In this document: one piece after another, positions 36,309 through 49,476 of the stretch
Position numbering within the stretch: position 1 is the first letter of the stretch
Layout: the number at the start of each line of letters is the position of its first letter
DNA from: Halomonas salipaludis
GTDB lineage: Bacteria > Pseudomonadota > Gammaproteobacteria > Pseudomonadales > Halomonadaceae
DNA: 64,000 nt
NCBI RefSeq assembly: GCF_002286975.1
Contig: NZ_NSKB01000005.1
Coordinates: forward strand, 124,001 to 188,000
Direction: 5' to 3'
Program-made: the position numbers and the translations under genes
Notes under the pieces: generated by a model
The model's database searches: none
What the model saw: the letters and a program-made list of their open reading frames with translations, nothing else
What the model was told of the DNA's origin: nothing

Positions 36309-36328
36309 TACTGTGCAGTCATACAGTA
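36309..36328 (+). promoter_or_regulatory. LexA (SOS) box of recA
   Basis: TA-CTGT-GCAGTCAT-ACAG-TA, a perfect CTGT-N8-ACAG with the flanking TA/TA of the gammaproteobacterial consensus. It lies 56 bp upstream of the recA ATG. Confidence 0.95.
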
Positions 36329-36383
36329 TTCGATCCCGAGCTCGTGATCGACGTTATATCCGCAATCGCTTAGGAGATCTCCC

Positions 36384-37457
<1,074 letters not shown>

Positions 37458-37460
37458 GCC

Positions 37461-37937
37461 ATGCAGCGCAAGCCCGACGCTGACGCCCCGTCGCCGCGCG
37501 ATGACGCCATTCGGCTGCTGGCGCGGCGCGAGTACTCCCGCGCCGAGCTGCACAGCCGGCTAGCGGCGAAGGGGCACGAGGTCGCGGCCATCGAGGCGTG
37601 CCTCGATGGCCTGGCCGAGCAGAACCTGCAGTGCGATGCGCGCTTCGCCGAGAGTTTCGTGCGTTCGCGCATCGCCCGCGGCCAGGGCCCACTCAAGATT
37701 CGCGCCGAGCTTGGCCAGCGCGGCATCGACCGCGACGGCATCCAGCAGGCCATGAGCGAGAGCGAGGATCGCGGCGAGGCCGACTGGTTCGCGCTGGCCG
37801 CCGAGGTGCTGGCCAAGCGCTTCACCGGCCCCGGTGAGTCGCCGCGCGAGCGCGCCCGTCGCGAGCGTTTCCTGGCCTCGCGGGGCTTCGACTTCGAGCA
37901 AGTGCGCCACGCCATGCAGCACGCCTGGCCGACCTGA
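37461..37937 (+). CDS. recX: RecX, regulator of RecA
   Basis: Encodes 158 residues, mostly helical, with tandem three-helix repeats. The signature AIRLLARREYSRAELHSRLAAKG near the N terminus, followed by RFAESFVRSRIARGQGPLKIRAELGQRGI, is diagnostic. RecX inhibits RecA filament extension in the cytoplasm. It starts 3 bp after recA and shares its SOS promoter. The following 203 bp hold the alaS promoter region, a run of nine C, and a GCCCCG-CT-CGGGGC hairpin without a T-run. Confidence 0.94.
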   Translation: MQRKPDADAPSPRDDAIRLLARREYSRAELHSRLAAKGHEVAAIEACLDGLAEQNLQCDARFAESFVRSRIARGQGPLKIRAELGQRGIDRDGIQQAMSESEDRGEADWFALAAEVLAKRFTGPGESPRERARRERFLASRGFDFEQVRHAMQHAWPT

Positions 37938-38021
37938 GCTGCACCAACTACCCCCCCCCTCACGGTGCCCCGCTCGGGGCGATCACAGTTACCCCGAAGC
38001 GAGGACGCCGGGTGCCCCACT

Positions 38022-38048
38022 GTCGTCGCTTGACGACTGCGTTATACT
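38022..38048 (+). promoter_or_regulatory. alaS promoter region with a palindrome
   Basis: A -10 hexamer TATACT at 38043-38048 lies about 93 bp before alaS. Just upstream, GTCGTC-GCTT-GACGAC (38022-38037) is a perfect 6-bp dyad covering the spacer and -35 zone. E. coli AlaRS is reported to repress its own gene by binding a palindrome at the promoter, so an operator role is possible. The dyad may also be chance. Confidence 0.4.
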
Positions 38049-38140
38049 AGTGCCCCTTTGAGCGACCCAGATCGTGCCCTGTGCGGCGCGGTGCGCCGGC
38101 TCGCCCGCCAGGTCAACACGCTTATCGTCACGGACACCCT

Positions 38141-40747
<2,607 letters not shown>

Positions 40748-40751
40748 TAGG

Positions 40752-40781
40752 AGGAGGGCCGGTCCGCTGGACGGCCCTCCT
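40752..40781. terminator. Hairpin after alaS
   Basis: AGGAGGGCC, GTCC-GCT-GGAC, GGCCCTCCT makes a strong stem just after the alaS stop. Only GCGTTTAT follows, so termination may be partial and lysC could receive read-through. A second dyad, CGATCA-CTCCA-TGATCG (40793-40809), overlaps the likely lysC promoter (TATAAA at 40814-40819). Confidence 0.55.
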
Positions 40782-40858
40782 AGCGTTTATGGCGATCACT
40801 CCATGATCGGCAGTATAAAAGGACCATGACTTTCCACTGACAACCAGGACAATCGCAT

Positions 40859-42109
40859 ATGGCGTTATACGTACAGAAATTCGGTGGCACCTCGGTGGGC
40901 TCGGTGGAGCGCATCAAGGCGGTGGCGGAGAAGGTCAAGCGCTTCCGCGACGAGGGCCACCAGATCGTGGTGGTGGTGTCGGCGATGAGCGGTGAAACCA
41001 ACCGCCTGATCGGCCTGGCCAGCGAAATCAATGACGAGCCGACGCCACGCGAAATGGACATGCTGGTATCAACCGGTGAGCAGGTAACGATCTCGCTGCT
41101 GGCCATGGCGCTGCACAAGCTGGGCGTGCCGGCCACCTCCTACACCGGCGCCCAGGTCGGCATCCGCACCGACAGCGCCCACACCAAGGCGCGCATCCAG
41201 GGCATCGAGACCAACGACATGCGTGAGGATCTCGATGACGGCCAGGTAGTGGTGGTCGCCGGTTTCCAGGGCGTCGATGACGAAGGCAACATCACCACCC
41301 TGGGGCGCGGCGGGTCTGATACCACCGGGGTGGCGCTGGCCGCGGCGCTCAAGGCCGACGAGTGCCAGATCTACACCGATGTCGATGGCGTCTACACCAC
41401 CGACCCGCGGGTCTGCTCCAAGGCCAAGCGCCTCGAGACCATCACCGTCGAGGAGATGCTCGAGCTGGCCAGCTTAGGCTCCAAGGTGCTGCAGATTCGT
41501 GCCGTGGAGTTCGCCGGCAAATACAACGTGCCGCTGCGCGTGCTGTCCAGTTTCGAGGATGGCCCCGGCACCCTGATCATCGCTGACACAGATGAAGAAG
41601 AGGACTCCATGGAAGAACCGCTGATCTCCGGTATCGCCTTCACCGCCAACGAGGCCAAGCTGACCCTGCTCAATACCCCCGACGTACCGGGCGTGGCGTC
41701 GCGGATTCTCGGCCCGATCGCCGATGCCAATATCGAAGTCGACATGATCGTGCAGAACGTGGCGCCGGTGGGCGACTATACCGATTTCACCTTCACCGTA
41801 GCCAAGGGCGACTTCAAGCAGACCAAGCGCATCATCGAGGAGAACGTGATCCCGGACCTCGGCGGTGGCGAACTGCGCGGTGACGACAATATCGCCAAGG
41901 TTTCGCTGGTCGGGGTGGGCATGCGCTCCCATGCCGGGGTGGCGTCGAAGATGTTCCGCGTGCTGGCGGATGAAAACATCAATATCCGCATGGTCTCGAC
42001 CTCCGAGATCAAGATCTCGGTAGTGATCGATGAGAAGCACATGGAGCTCGCGGTCAAGGCGCTGCACAAGGCGTTCGGCCTCGACAAGAGCGATATCGAG
42101 AGCGAATGA
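40859..42109 (+). CDS. lysC: Aspartokinase (monofunctional, ACT-regulated)
   Basis: Encodes 416 residues. It phosphorylates aspartate, the first step to lysine, threonine, methionine and, in halophiles, the ectoine precursor aspartate semialdehyde. The kinase domain begins with [22 protein letters not shown]. Two ACT-type regulatory units occupy about 265-416. An in-frame ATG at codon 251 (41609), with AAGAGG 5 bases upstream, could start a separate 166-residue beta subunit containing only the ACT region, as known for alpha2beta2 aspartokinases. No lysine riboswitch fits the short leader. It lies upstream of csrA, the usual alaS-lysC-csrA order. Confidence 0.96.
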   Translation: MALYVQKFGGTSVGSVERIKAVAEKVKRFRDEGHQIVVVVSAMSGETNRLIGLASEINDEPTPREMDMLVSTGEQVTISLLAMALHKLGVPATSYTGAQVGIRTDSAHTKARIQGIETNDMREDLDDGQVVVVAGFQGVDDEGNITTLGRGGSDTTGVALAAALKADECQIYTDVDGVYTTDPRVCSKAKRLETITVEEMLELASLGSKVLQIRAVEFAGKYNVPLRVLSSFEDGPGTLIIADTDEEEDSMEEPLISGIAFTANEAKLTLLNTPDVPGVASRILGPIADANIEVDMIVQNVAPVGDYTDFTFTVAKGDFKQTKRIIEENVIPDLGGGELRGDDNIAKVSLVGVGMRSHAGVASKMFRVLADENINIRMVSTSEIKISVVIDEKHMELAVKALHKAFGLDKSDIESE

Positions 42110-42232
42110 GGAACACGCCAAACACCGATGCGTTCTACGCTTAGAGGAGAAAGGACGCCGATGCACTCCGGCGGTGCTTTCATTCAACGCCAATTTCGCG
42201 TGTGATGGTGGGGTATGAAGGCAGTGTCGGGT

Positions 42233-42261
42233 TTGGCCTAGCGTGACGAATGGCGCATAAT
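42233..42261 (+). promoter_or_regulatory. Candidate csrA promoter
   Basis: TTGGCC (42233-42238), a 17-bp spacer and CATAAT (42256-42261) form a good sigma-70 promoter about 65 bp upstream of csrA. A CTGTC...GACAG stem follows in the leader. Confidence 0.55.
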
Positions 42262-42325
42262 CTGTCAGCGCTTAGCGACAGGCGTAGTGCATCCCGTAGT
42301 CGTAAGTCTGAGAAGGAGATCAGTC

Positions 42326-42523
42326 ATGCTCATCCTAACCCGCCGCGTCGGCGAGACGCTGATGATCGGTGATGACATCACCGTCACAGTGCTCGGCGTC
42401 AAGGGTAACCAAGTTCGCATCGGGGTCAACGCTCCCAAGGATGTGGCCGTGCACCGTGAAGAGATCTATCAGCGTATCCAGCGCGAGAAGTCGGATGGAA
42501 ACGATGGTGAGTCTCAGGCCTGA
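42326..42523 (+). CDS. csrA: CsrA/RsmA post-transcriptional regulator
   Basis: Encodes 65 residues. This dimeric RNA-binding protein recognises GGA in hairpin loops, usually at ribosome-binding sites. [51 protein letters not shown] contains the conserved strand-1 (L4, R6/R7) and strand-5 (VHREE, Arg near 44) RNA contacts. The start is the ATG at 42326 behind AAGGAG; the upstream in-frame extension is not family-like. The leader itself contains AAGGAGAT at the ribosome-binding site, compatible with autoregulation. It is functionally tied to the GGA-rich RNA at 32.1-32.3 kb. Confidence 0.98.
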   Translation: MLILTRRVGETLMIGDDITVTVLGVKGNQVRIGVNAPKDVAVHREEIYQRIQREKSDGNDGESQA

Positions 42524-42707
42524 CGAACGACCTGACGGTCGGGTTGTCAGGCGCACGCTCGGGCCGGCAGAGTCACGCGCTTTGCCGGCTTTTGCGCATC
42601 TTGCGCTCGTCTCAGGGGGGGGTGTCCCGACGGCGCGACAGGTGGTGCTGAGTGTCATGTCGGCGAGTCTGGGTCAGGCCGTGAGGGGAAGAAAGTTGTT
42701 GAAGGCA

Positions 42708-42737
42708 TTGGACAATGACCTTCAGAAACGGTAACAT
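42708..42737 (+). promoter_or_regulatory. Candidate promoter of the tRNA cluster
   Basis: TTGGAC (42708-42713), an 18-bp spacer and TAACAT (42732-42737), ending 18 bp before the tRNA-Ser gene. The 230-bp csrA-tRNA gap otherwise holds no gene; a CCTGAC...GTCAGG stem near 42531-42551 may end csrA. Confidence 0.5.
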
Positions 42738-42755
42738 ACGCGCCGTGTTGATGAG

Positions 42756-42850
<95 letters not shown>

Positions 42851-42913
42851 TACGCCGTGTTCCTCGCTGCGTAATCACATCAATACACGCATGCTCGGCA
42901 TGCACTGGAAGTT

Positions 42914-42990
42914 GCGCCCGTAGCTCAGCTGGATAGAGTACCTGACTACGAATCAGGTGGTCGGAGGTTCGAATCCTCCCGGGCGCGCCA
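42914..42990 (+). tRNA. tRNA-Arg(ACG), copy 1
   Basis: A 77-nt tRNA. Acceptor GCGCCCG pairs with CGGGCGC, discriminator G, encoded CCA. Anticodon loop CTACGAA gives ACG (inosine-modified, reading CGU/CGC/CGA). T-arm GGAGGTTCGAATCCTCC. It is identical in sequence to the next tRNA. Confidence 0.97.
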
Positions 42991-43071
42991 ACTTCCTCCC
43001 ACGATATTCAAGCATCCTCTCGATGTCGGTGATTTTCGTGGTGCCGGTCCAACTGTCGATTTGGCAGTCAC

Positions 43072-43148
43072 GCGCCCGTAGCTCAGCTGGATAGAGTACC
43101 TGACTACGAATCAGGTGGTCGGAGGTTCGAATCCTCCCGGGCGCGCCA
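43072..43148 (+). tRNA. tRNA-Arg(ACG), copy 2
   Basis: Tandem duplicate, identical over all 77 nt to the copy 81 bp upstream; the spacers are unrelated. The Ser-Arg-Arg cluster after csrA is likely a single transcript ending at the terminator just downstream. Confidence 0.97.
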
Positions 43149-43155
43149 TATTCTG

Positions 43156-43185
43156 ACCCGTCCTTGTTCTGCAAGGGCGGGTTTT
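43156..43185 (+). terminator. Rho-independent terminator of the tRNA cluster
   Basis: ACCCGTCCTTG, TTCTG loop, CAAGGGCGGG followed by TTTTG. It lies 8 bp after the last tRNA. Confidence 0.88.
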
Positions 43186-43204
43186 GTGTTTTAGCACGAT
43201 CGTG

Positions 43205-44254
43205 TCAGGCGCCCTCGCAGCTCGCGAGCGGCGCCTTCTTTTTGTCTACTTCGCCGAGGGGCTCGGTCAGCAGGCCCGTCAGCAGGGTGTCGAGGTCGGT
43301 GATGCGCTTGAGGGTAGCGAAGCGCCGTGCCGCCTCGGGGTCGCGGGCGCGCATCTGATTGAGCCACTGCTTGAGCAGCGATACCACGACACGCGCGGGA
43401 AGTGTGCTACGCTGCAGTGCGGCATAGTCGCTCAGGATGGTTGCGCGGCTCGTCCAGGCGGTCTCGGCGAGGCGCTCTCCGGTGTGCTGCCAGTGGCGAA
43501 TGCGCGCGGCCAGCCAGGGGGCGGCCAGGGCGCCGCGGCCTAGCATCACGTCGCTGCAGCCGGACAGCGTGCGCGCCTGCCAGTAGTCTTCGAGGGACCA
43601 GATATCGCCGTTGGCTACCACCGGGATTGCCAGGTGACGGCGAATGCGCCCGATCCACTCCCAGTGGGCCGGCGGCCGGTAGCCCTCGTTGCGGGTGCGG
43701 GCGTGGACCACCAGCTGCGCCGCGCCGCCCTGCTCGGCGGCGCGGGCACAGTCGAGCGCCAGGCGGCGGTCGGCAAAGCCCAGGCGGACCTTGGCGGTGA
43801 CCGGCACCCGGCCCGCCGCGCGGTGCACGGCGGCGACCGCCCGCTCGACCCGCTGTGGGTCGCGTAGCAGCGAGGCGCCACCGTCGTGGCGATTGACCAG
43901 CTTGGCCGGACAGCCGAAGTTGAGATCCAGGCTGGTGGCGCCGAGGCGTATCGCCTGCTCGGCGTTGGCGGCCAGGGCGTCGGGATCCGAGCCGAGCAGC
44001 TGGAGGTGCACCGCCACGCCGCTGGGCGTGGCCACCGGCTCGCCCTGGGCATGCCTGGCCAGTTCCGGGCAGTGCTTGAGGAATACCCGCGGCGGCAGGC
44101 GCGCATCGACCACGCGCACGAACTCGGTCACCGTCCAGTCGAAGCCGGGGCCAGCGGTGAGCAGCGCACGGGTGTGCGCATCGATCACGCCCTCCATGGG
44201 CGCTAGGCCGATGCGGCCCTTATGTAGTAAATTAACAACGTGCGGCTCAACCAT
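43205..44254 (-). CDS. dusC: tRNA-dihydrouridine(16) synthase DusC
   Basis: Encodes 349 residues (E. coli DusC 315). This FMN enzyme reduces uridine in the tRNA D-loop. The N-terminal GRIGLAPMEGVIDAHTRALL, catalytic Cys115 in LDLNFGCPAKLVNRHDGGASLL, the VHARTRNEGYRP segment and GDIWS...CSDVMLGRGALAAPWLA define the family; TEFVRVVDARLPPRVF points to the DusC subfamily. A C-terminal helical domain binds tRNA. It lies beside a tRNA cluster, probably by coincidence, and is divergent from oadG. Confidence 0.93.
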   Translation of the reverse strand: MVEPHVVNLLHKGRIGLAPMEGVIDAHTRALLTAGPGFDWTVTEFVRVVDARLPPRVFLKHCPELARHAQGEPVATPSGVAVHLQLLGSDPDALAANAEQAIRLGATSLDLNFGCPAKLVNRHDGGASLLRDPQRVERAVAAVHRAAGRVPVTAKVRLGFADRRLALDCARAAEQGGAAQLVVHARTRNEGYRPPAHWEWIGRIRRHLAIPVVANGDIWSLEDYWQARTLSGCSDVMLGRGALAAPWLAARIRHWQHTGERLAETAWTSRATILSDYAALQRSTLPARVVVSLLKQWLNQMRARDPEAARRFATLKRITDLDTLLTGLLTEPLGEVDKKKAPLASCEGA

Positions 44255-44376
44255 GGTGTCATTGCAATATTGTGGAATTCAGGCAGGTTATTGTACCAGC
44301 CAAGATGCGCCGCCACGGACCTCAATATGCCGGGCAACGGGCAAGATGTGCCGCGCAAGAGCAAGGGGATGACAAC

Positions 44377-44631
44377 ATGCTGGACACCCAACTGATGCAA
44401 GAGGGCCTCGCCCTGATGGCCTTCGGCATGGGCTTCGTGTTCGTGTTCCTGACCGTGCTGGTGGTCTCGACGACCCTGATGTCACTGCTGGTCAGGCGCC
44501 TGGCGCCGGCGCCTGCCGCCGACGCCGCAGCGCGGCCCTCGGCGCCAGCGACGGCCGACGGCAACAGCGATGAACTCATGGTGGTGATGAGCGCCGCCCT
44601 GCATCGTTACCGTCAGCGCCATCGCCGCTAA
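44377..44631 (+). CDS. oadG: Oxaloacetate decarboxylase gamma subunit (Na+ pump)
   Basis: Encodes 84 residues. It has one N-terminal transmembrane helix (about 12-38, MAFGMGFVFVFLTVLVVSTTLMSLLV), an Ala/Pro linker, and a cytoplasmic tail ending in basic residues with histidine (ALHRYRQRHRR). OadG anchors the alpha subunit to the membrane beta subunit and can bind zinc. The start at 44377 has AGGGGA upstream; a longer in-frame start at 44272 lies in the divergent promoter region. It is the first gene of oadGAB. Confidence 0.9.
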   Translation: MLDTQLMQEGLALMAFGMGFVFVFLTVLVVSTTLMSLLVRRLAPAPAADAAARPSAPATADGNSDELMVVMSAALHRYRQRHRR

Positions 44632-44683
44632 GCGATGCTGCTGGCCAGCCAAGATACGATTTCAGCTACAAGGATAAGGTCAC

Positions 44684-46519
44684 ATGAGTGAGAGCCAACG
44701 CCCGCTGGGCATCACCGATGTGGTGCTGCGCGACGCTCACCAGTCGCTGTTCGCCACCCGCCTGCGCCTCGACGACATGCTACCGATCGCTGCCAAGCTC
44801 GACGAGGTCGGCTTCTGGTCGGTGGAGTCTTGGGGCGGCGCCACCTTCGACGCCTGTATCCGCTATCTCGGCGAAGATCCCTGGGCCCGCATTCGCGCCC
44901 TCAAGGAAGCGATGCCCAATACCCGCCAGCAGATGCTGCTGCGCGCCCAGAACCTGCTCGGCTATCGCCACTACGCCGACGACGTGGTCGATAAGTTCGT
45001 TGAGCGCGCCCGCGCCAATGGCGTCGACGTGTTCCGCGTCTTCGATGCCATGAACGACCCGCGCAACCTGGAACGGGCGATCAAGGCGGTGCGCGACGTC
45101 GAGGGCCACGCCCAGGGCACCATCTCCTATACCGTCAGCCCGGTGCACACCATCGAAGGCTGGGTCGAGCTCTCCGAGCAGATCGAAGCGATGGGCGCCG
45201 ACTCCCTGGCGATCAAGGACATGGCCGGGCTGCTCACCCCCTATACCGCCTTCGATCTGGTCTCGCGGCTCAAGAAGACGCTCAAGATTCCGGTCCAGAT
45301 GCACTGTCATGCCACCACCGGCATGTCCACCGCCACCGCCCTCAAGGCGGTCGAGGCGGGCATCGACAACGTCGACACCGCGATCTCGTCGATGTCGATG
45401 ACCTACGGCCACAGCCCCACCGAGTCGCTGGTGGCGATCCTCGCCGGCACCGAGCGCGACACCGGCCTCGACCTCGAGCTGCTCGAGGAGATCGCCGCCT
45501 ACTTCCGCGAGGTACGCAAGAAGTACGCCGCCTTCGAGGGCTCGCTGCGAGGGATCGACTCGCGGATCCTGGTGGCCCAGGTGCCGGGTGGCATGCTCAC
45601 CAACATGGAAGGCCAGCTCAAGGAGCAGGGCGCCGGCGACAAGCTCGACGACGTGCTCTCCGAGATCCCCAAGGTGCGCGAAGATCTCGGCTTCATCCCC
45701 CTGGTCACGCCCACCTCGCAGATCGTCGGCACCCAGGCGGTGATGAACGTGATGATGGGCGAACGCTACAAGTCGATCTCCAAGGAGGTCCAGGCGCTGC
45801 TCAAGGGCGAGTACGGCGCGGCCCCCGCGCCCTACAACGGGGAGTTGCAGCAGCGCGTGCTGGAGGGCAAGGAGCCGATTACCTGCCGTCCGGCCGACCT
45901 GCTCGAGCCGGAGATGGACCGCCTGCGCGACGAGCTCAAGGCCAAGGCCAAGGACGAAGGCATTCGCCTCGAACAGGGCGAGCGCGAGATCGACGACGTC
46001 CTGACCTACGCGCTGTTCCCCCAGATCGGCCTCAAGTTCCTCAAGAATCGCGACAACCCCGACGCCTTCGAGCCCGTACCCCAGGCGCCGGACGCCGCGG
46101 CGGCCAATCTTCCGGCGACGACCCCCAAGGGCGGGGCCGTGGCCAAGGCGTCGGATACCCAGGCCGCTGCCGGCCCCGAGACCTACACCATCACCGTCAA
46201 CGGCAAGCAGTACGTGGTCGAGGTCGCCGAGGGTGGCGAGATCGGCCAGGTCCAGGAGGGCGCTGCGGCGACCCAGCCCGCGGCAGCGCCGGCTGCCCCG
46301 GCCGCCAGCGGCGAGCCGATCCCCGCGCCGCTGGCCGGCAATATCTTCAAGGTCAACGTCAAGGCTGGTGACAGCGTCGCCGAAGGCGACGTGGTGATCA
46401 TCCTCGAGGCCATGAAGATGGAGACCGAAGTGCGTGCCGCCAGTGCCGGTACGGTATCCGAGGTCAAGGTCAAGGAAGGCGACAGCGTATCGGTAGGCGA
46501 TACGCTGATCGTACTCTAA
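44684..46519 (+). CDS. oadA: Oxaloacetate decarboxylase alpha subunit (biotin-containing)
   Basis: Encodes 611 residues. The N-terminal carboxyltransferase barrel ([24 protein letters not shown], with metal-binding CHATTGM) moves CO2 from oxaloacetate to biotin. A linker domain follows, then an Ala/Pro hinge (about 470-535). The C-terminal biotinyl domain has acceptor Lys578 in EAMKMETE. Pyruvate is released; OadB then uses decarboxylation of carboxybiotin to export Na+. It sits between oadG and oadB. A role as a pyruvate carboxylase B-type subunit is unlikely because oadB is present. Confidence 0.97.
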   Translation: MSESQRPLGITDVVLRDAHQSLFATRLRLDDMLPIAAKLDEVGFWSVESWGGATFDACIRYLGEDPWARIRALKEAMPNTRQQMLLRAQNLLGYRHYADDVVDKFVERARANGVDVFRVFDAMNDPRNLERAIKAVRDVEGHAQGTISYTVSPVHTIEGWVELSEQIEAMGADSLAIKDMAGLLTPYTAFDLVSRLKKTLKIPVQMHCHATTGMSTATALKAVEAGIDNVDTAISSMSMTYGHSPTESLVAILAGTERDTGLDLELLEEIAAYFREVRKKYAAFEGSLRGIDSRILVAQVPGGMLTNMEGQLKEQGAGDKLDDVLSEIPKVREDLGFIPLVTPTSQIVGTQAVMNVMMGERYKSISKEVQALLKGEYGAAPAPYNGELQQRVLEGKEPITCRPADLLEPEMDRLRDELKAKAKDEGIRLEQGEREIDDVLTYALFPQIGLKFLKNRDNPDAFEPVPQAPDAAAANLPATTPKGGAVAKASDTQAAAGPETYTITVNGKQYVVEVAEGGEIGQVQEGAAATQPAAAPAAPAASGEPIPAPLAGNIFKVNVKAGDSVAEGDVVIILEAMKMETEVRAASAGTVSEVKVKEGDSVSVGDTLIVL

Positions 46520-46531
46520 GGGCGGCGGCGC

Positions 46532-47854
46532 ATGGATAACCTGTTGACGCTATGGCACGGCTCGGGACTGTATAACCTGCAGCTGGGCCAGCTGGTGATG
46601 ATCCTGATCGGCCTGGTGCTGCTCTACCTTGCCATCCACAAGAAGTTCGAGCCGCTGCTGCTGGTGCCGATCGGCTTCGGCGGTATCCTTGCCAACATTC
46701 CCGAGGCGGGGCTGGCGCTATCGGCCCTGGACCAGGCCATCGAGGTGGCCCGTCCTGCGGTGCTGCAGCAGATGGCAGCGGCCATGCAGCTGACCCTCGA
46801 CCCGCTGGCCGGCCCCGAGGCGTGGCGAGCCACCCTGTACGCCGAGTATCACAACGGTCTCGATCCCGAGCAGATGCGCGCCGCCGGTGACGTGGCGCGC
46901 GGCGTGGGCTACGGCAACGGCATGCTCTACACCTTCTACCAGGTGGCCATCGCCTCCGGCATCGCGCCGCTGGTGATCTTCATGGGCGTTGGGGCGATGA
47001 CCGACTTCGGTCCGCTGCTGGCCAATCCGCGCACCCTGTTCCTGGGTGCTGCGGCACAGTTCGGCATTTTCGCCACGGTGCTCGGTGCGGTGAGCCTGTC
47101 GGCGCTGGGAGTGATGGACTTCTCGCTCAACCAGGCCGCCGCCATCGGCATCATTGGCGGCGCCGACGGGCCGACCTCGATCTATGTGTCGAGTATCCTG
47201 GCGCCGGAGCTGCTGGGACCGATTGCGGTGGCCGCCTACGCCTACATGGCGCTGGTGCCGCTGATCCAGCCGCCGGTCATGCGCGCCTTGACCACCAAGC
47301 GTGAGCGTCAGATCACCATGACCCAGCTGCGCCCGGTATCGAAGCTCGAGAAGATCGTCTTCCCGCTGGTGCTGCTGATGCTGGTGGCGCTGTTCCTGCC
47401 CGATGCGGCGCCGCTGCTAGGGATGTTCTGCTTCGGCAACCTGATGCGCGAGTGCGGCGTGGTCGAGCGCCTCTCCGATACCGCCCAGAACGCGCTGATC
47501 AATATCGTCACCATCTTCCTCGGCCTGGCAGTGGGCTCCAAGCTGGTCGCCAGTCAGTTCCTGGCGATCGAGACGCTGGGCATCATGGGACTGGGCATCG
47601 TGGCCTTCGCCATCGGCACTGCGGCGGGCATCCTGATGGCCAAGCTGATGAATGCCATGAGCAAGATGCCGATCAACCCGCTGATCGGCGCCGCTGGCGT
47701 GTCGGCGGTGCCCATGGCGGCACGAGTCGCCAACAAGGTGGGGCTGGAGTCGAATCCCCACAACTTCCTGCTGATGCACGCCATGGGGCCCAATGTGGCC
47801 GGGGTCATCGGCTCGGCGGTGGCCGCCGGGGTGATGATCAAGTACCTGGGCTAG
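46532..47854 (+). CDS. oadB: Oxaloacetate decarboxylase beta subunit (Na+-pumping membrane protein)
   Basis: Encodes 440 residues. It is a polytopic membrane protein that couples carboxybiotin decarboxylation to Na+ export. The hallmark [24 protein letters not shown] re-entrant region carries the essential Asp, and the C-terminal [29 protein letters not shown] is conserved. An extra hydrophilic stretch (about 63-110) near the N terminus is common in the larger beta subunits. Last gene of oadGAB. Confidence 0.96.
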   Translation: MDNLLTLWHGSGLYNLQLGQLVMILIGLVLLYLAIHKKFEPLLLVPIGFGGILANIPEAGLALSALDQAIEVARPAVLQQMAAAMQLTLDPLAGPEAWRATLYAEYHNGLDPEQMRAAGDVARGVGYGNGMLYTFYQVAIASGIAPLVIFMGVGAMTDFGPLLANPRTLFLGAAAQFGIFATVLGAVSLSALGVMDFSLNQAAAIGIIGGADGPTSIYVSSILAPELLGPIAVAAYAYMALVPLIQPPVMRALTTKRERQITMTQLRPVSKLEKIVFPLVLLMLVALFLPDAAPLLGMFCFGNLMRECGVVERLSDTAQNALINIVTIFLGLAVGSKLVASQFLAIETLGIMGLGIVAFAIGTAAGILMAKLMNAMSKMPINPLIGAAGVSAVPMAARVANKVGLESNPHNFLLMHAMGPNVAGVIGSAVAAGVMIKYLG

Positions 47855-47877
47855 TACGTTCCGGCAATACCCACCAA

Positions 47878-47907
47878 CAACAAGGGGGCCTGATGGCCCC
47901 CTTGTTG
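47878..47907. terminator. Bidirectional hairpin between oadB and tctA
   Basis: CAACAAGGGGGCC-TGAT-GGCCCCCTTGTTG, a perfect 13-bp stem between two convergent genes. There is no long T-run on either strand, but the stem is strong enough to act for both. Confidence 0.75.
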
Positions 47908-47923
47908 CGTGATGCGCTTGCGG

Positions 47924-49429
47924 TCAGTCCAGCGCCAGGTTCTGGCGGCGCTGCTTGAGCCGGTAGCGCAGGGCCAGCACGATCGATAGCGCGGCCAGGG
48001 TCAGCAGCGCCAGCGAGATGGGCCGGGTGAAGAACAGCGTCCAGTCCTCGTTGGTCATCAGCGCGCGGCGCAGGTTGGTCTCGGCGATGGGGCCAAGGAT
48101 CACGCCGAGTACCAGCGGCGCCAGCGGGTAGTCGAGCTTGGCCAGCACATAGCCGAAGACACCGATGCCGAGCAGCAGGTAGATGTCGGTGACGCGGTTG
48201 TTCAGCGCGAAGGCACCGACCATGCAACAGGTCAGCACTACCGGCACGATCACCGACTTGGGTACGCTGGTGACCTTGAGGAACATGCGCATGCTGAGCA
48301 GGCATACCACCAGCATCATGGCACTGGCGAGGAACATCGCCATGAACATGCCGTAGACGGTGTCGGCGTGGTCCATGATCAGGCGTGGGCCGACGCCGAT
48401 GCCGTGCACCATCAGCGAGGCCATCAGTACCGCGTCCACCGCGCTGCCGGGGATGCCCAGGGCAATCATCGGGATCAGGCCGCCGCCGGAGGTCGCCGAG
48501 TTGCCCGACTCCGAGGCGATCACTCCCTCGCTCGAGCCCTTGCCGAAGGCCTCGGGGTGCTTGGAGCCGCGTTTGGCCTGATCGTAGGCCAGCAGGTTGG
48601 CGATGCTGCCACCCGCCCCCGGCACTGCACCGATGAAGACCCCGACCATCGACGAGCGGAACAGATTGAACGGATAGGAGAGTACCTCGCGCATCGCCGC
48701 CCAGGGCTTGAAGCTGATGCGGCTGTCGATCAACTGCTTGCCGGCCTTGACCTCCTCAGCGTCCTCGACCTCGCGCAGCAACTGGCTGACCGCGAAGATG
48801 CCGATCAGCACGATCAGGAAGGGAATGCCCGCCGACAGCATGCGTAGATCGAACGAGAAGCGCGTCACGCCCATCAGCGGGTCTGCGCCCACCGTGGCCA
48901 GGATCAGGCCGATGGCCCCGGCCAGCAGGCCGCGCAGCATCGACTTGCCGACCAGGCTGGCGACGATGGTTAGGGCGAACACCACCAGCGAGAAGTACTC
49001 CCAGGCGCCGAGCTTGACGGCAATCATGGCCAGCGGCGGGGCGGCGATGATGAGTACGATGGAGCTGAGCAGCGTGCCGAAGAATGACGCCCAGATGCCG
49101 ATCGCCAGCGCTCGGCCGGGCTCGCCGCGGCGCGCCATGGGGTAGGCATCGAAGGTGGTGGCCAAGGCCGAGGGCGTACCGGGAATGCCCAGCAGCGCGG
49201 CGCTGATCATGCCGCCGGTATAGCCACCGATATACACCGCCAGCAGGGTGGCGACCCCCTGCAGGGCAGGCATGGTGAAGGTCAGCGGCAGTGCCAGCAC
49301 GATGGCCATGGTGATGGTGAAGCCGGGAATGGCCGCGGTGATCACCCCGGCCACCACCCCCACCAGCATGGTCAGCATGGTGGGCAGGGTAAACAGCTGG
49401 TCGGCCCCTGCCAGAATGGATTCCATCAT
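47924..49429 (-). CDS. tctA: TTT transporter large membrane subunit TctA (system 1)
   Basis: Encodes 501 residues with about 11-12 transmembrane segments. It is the large permease of a tripartite tricarboxylate transporter. The conserved glycine/proline-rich repeats are seen twice: GVVAGVITAAIPGFTITMAIVLALP at the N terminus and GAVPGAGGSIANLLAYDQAKRGSKHPEAFGKGSSEGVIASESGNSATSGGGLIP mid-protein. It is the last gene of the minus-strand cluster starting with the ChrA pair. The substrate is not predictable: TTT systems carry citrate, dicarboxylates, aromatic acids and others, normally Na+- or H+-coupled. Confidence 0.94.
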   Translation of the reverse strand: MMESILAGADQLFTLPTMLTMLVGVVAGVITAAIPGFTITMAIVLALPLTFTMPALQGVATLLAVYIGGYTGGMISAALLGIPGTPSALATTFDAYPMARRGEPGRALAIGIWASFFGTLLSSIVLIIAAPPLAMIAVKLGAWEYFSLVVFALTIVASLVGKSMLRGLLAGAIGLILATVGADPLMGVTRFSFDLRMLSAGIPFLIVLIGIFAVSQLLREVEDAEEVKAGKQLIDSRISFKPWAAMREVLSYPFNLFRSSMVGVFIGAVPGAGGSIANLLAYDQAKRGSKHPEAFGKGSSEGVIASESGNSATSGGGLIPMIALGIPGSAVDAVLMASLMVHGIGVGPRLIMDHADTVYGMFMAMFLASAMMLVVCLLSMRMFLKVTSVPKSVIVPVVLTCCMVGAFALNNRVTDIYLLLGIGVFGYVLAKLDYPLAPLVLGVILGPIAETNLRRALMTNEDWTLFFTRPISLALLTLAALSIVLALRYRLKQRRQNLALD

Positions 49430-49476
49430 GTGCGGATTCCTGGGTCAGCGAATGGAAACATTGAGCACCGCGCGGC

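Noticed and set aside
37950-37960. Run of nine C before alaS as a phase-variation tract
   Set aside because: It lies between genes, downstream of the recX stop and upstream of the alaS -10 region. With no coding frame to switch and only one tract, there is no support for phase variation.
40748-40858. Lysine riboswitch upstream of lysC
   Set aside because: Only about 110 bp are available and they contain a terminator-like stem and a promoter; no lysine-aptamer conserved core can be found.
42914-43148. Two identical tRNA-Arg genes as an integration (att) duplication
   Set aside because: Only 81 bp separate them and there is no integrase or cargo; this is an ordinary tandem tRNA duplication.
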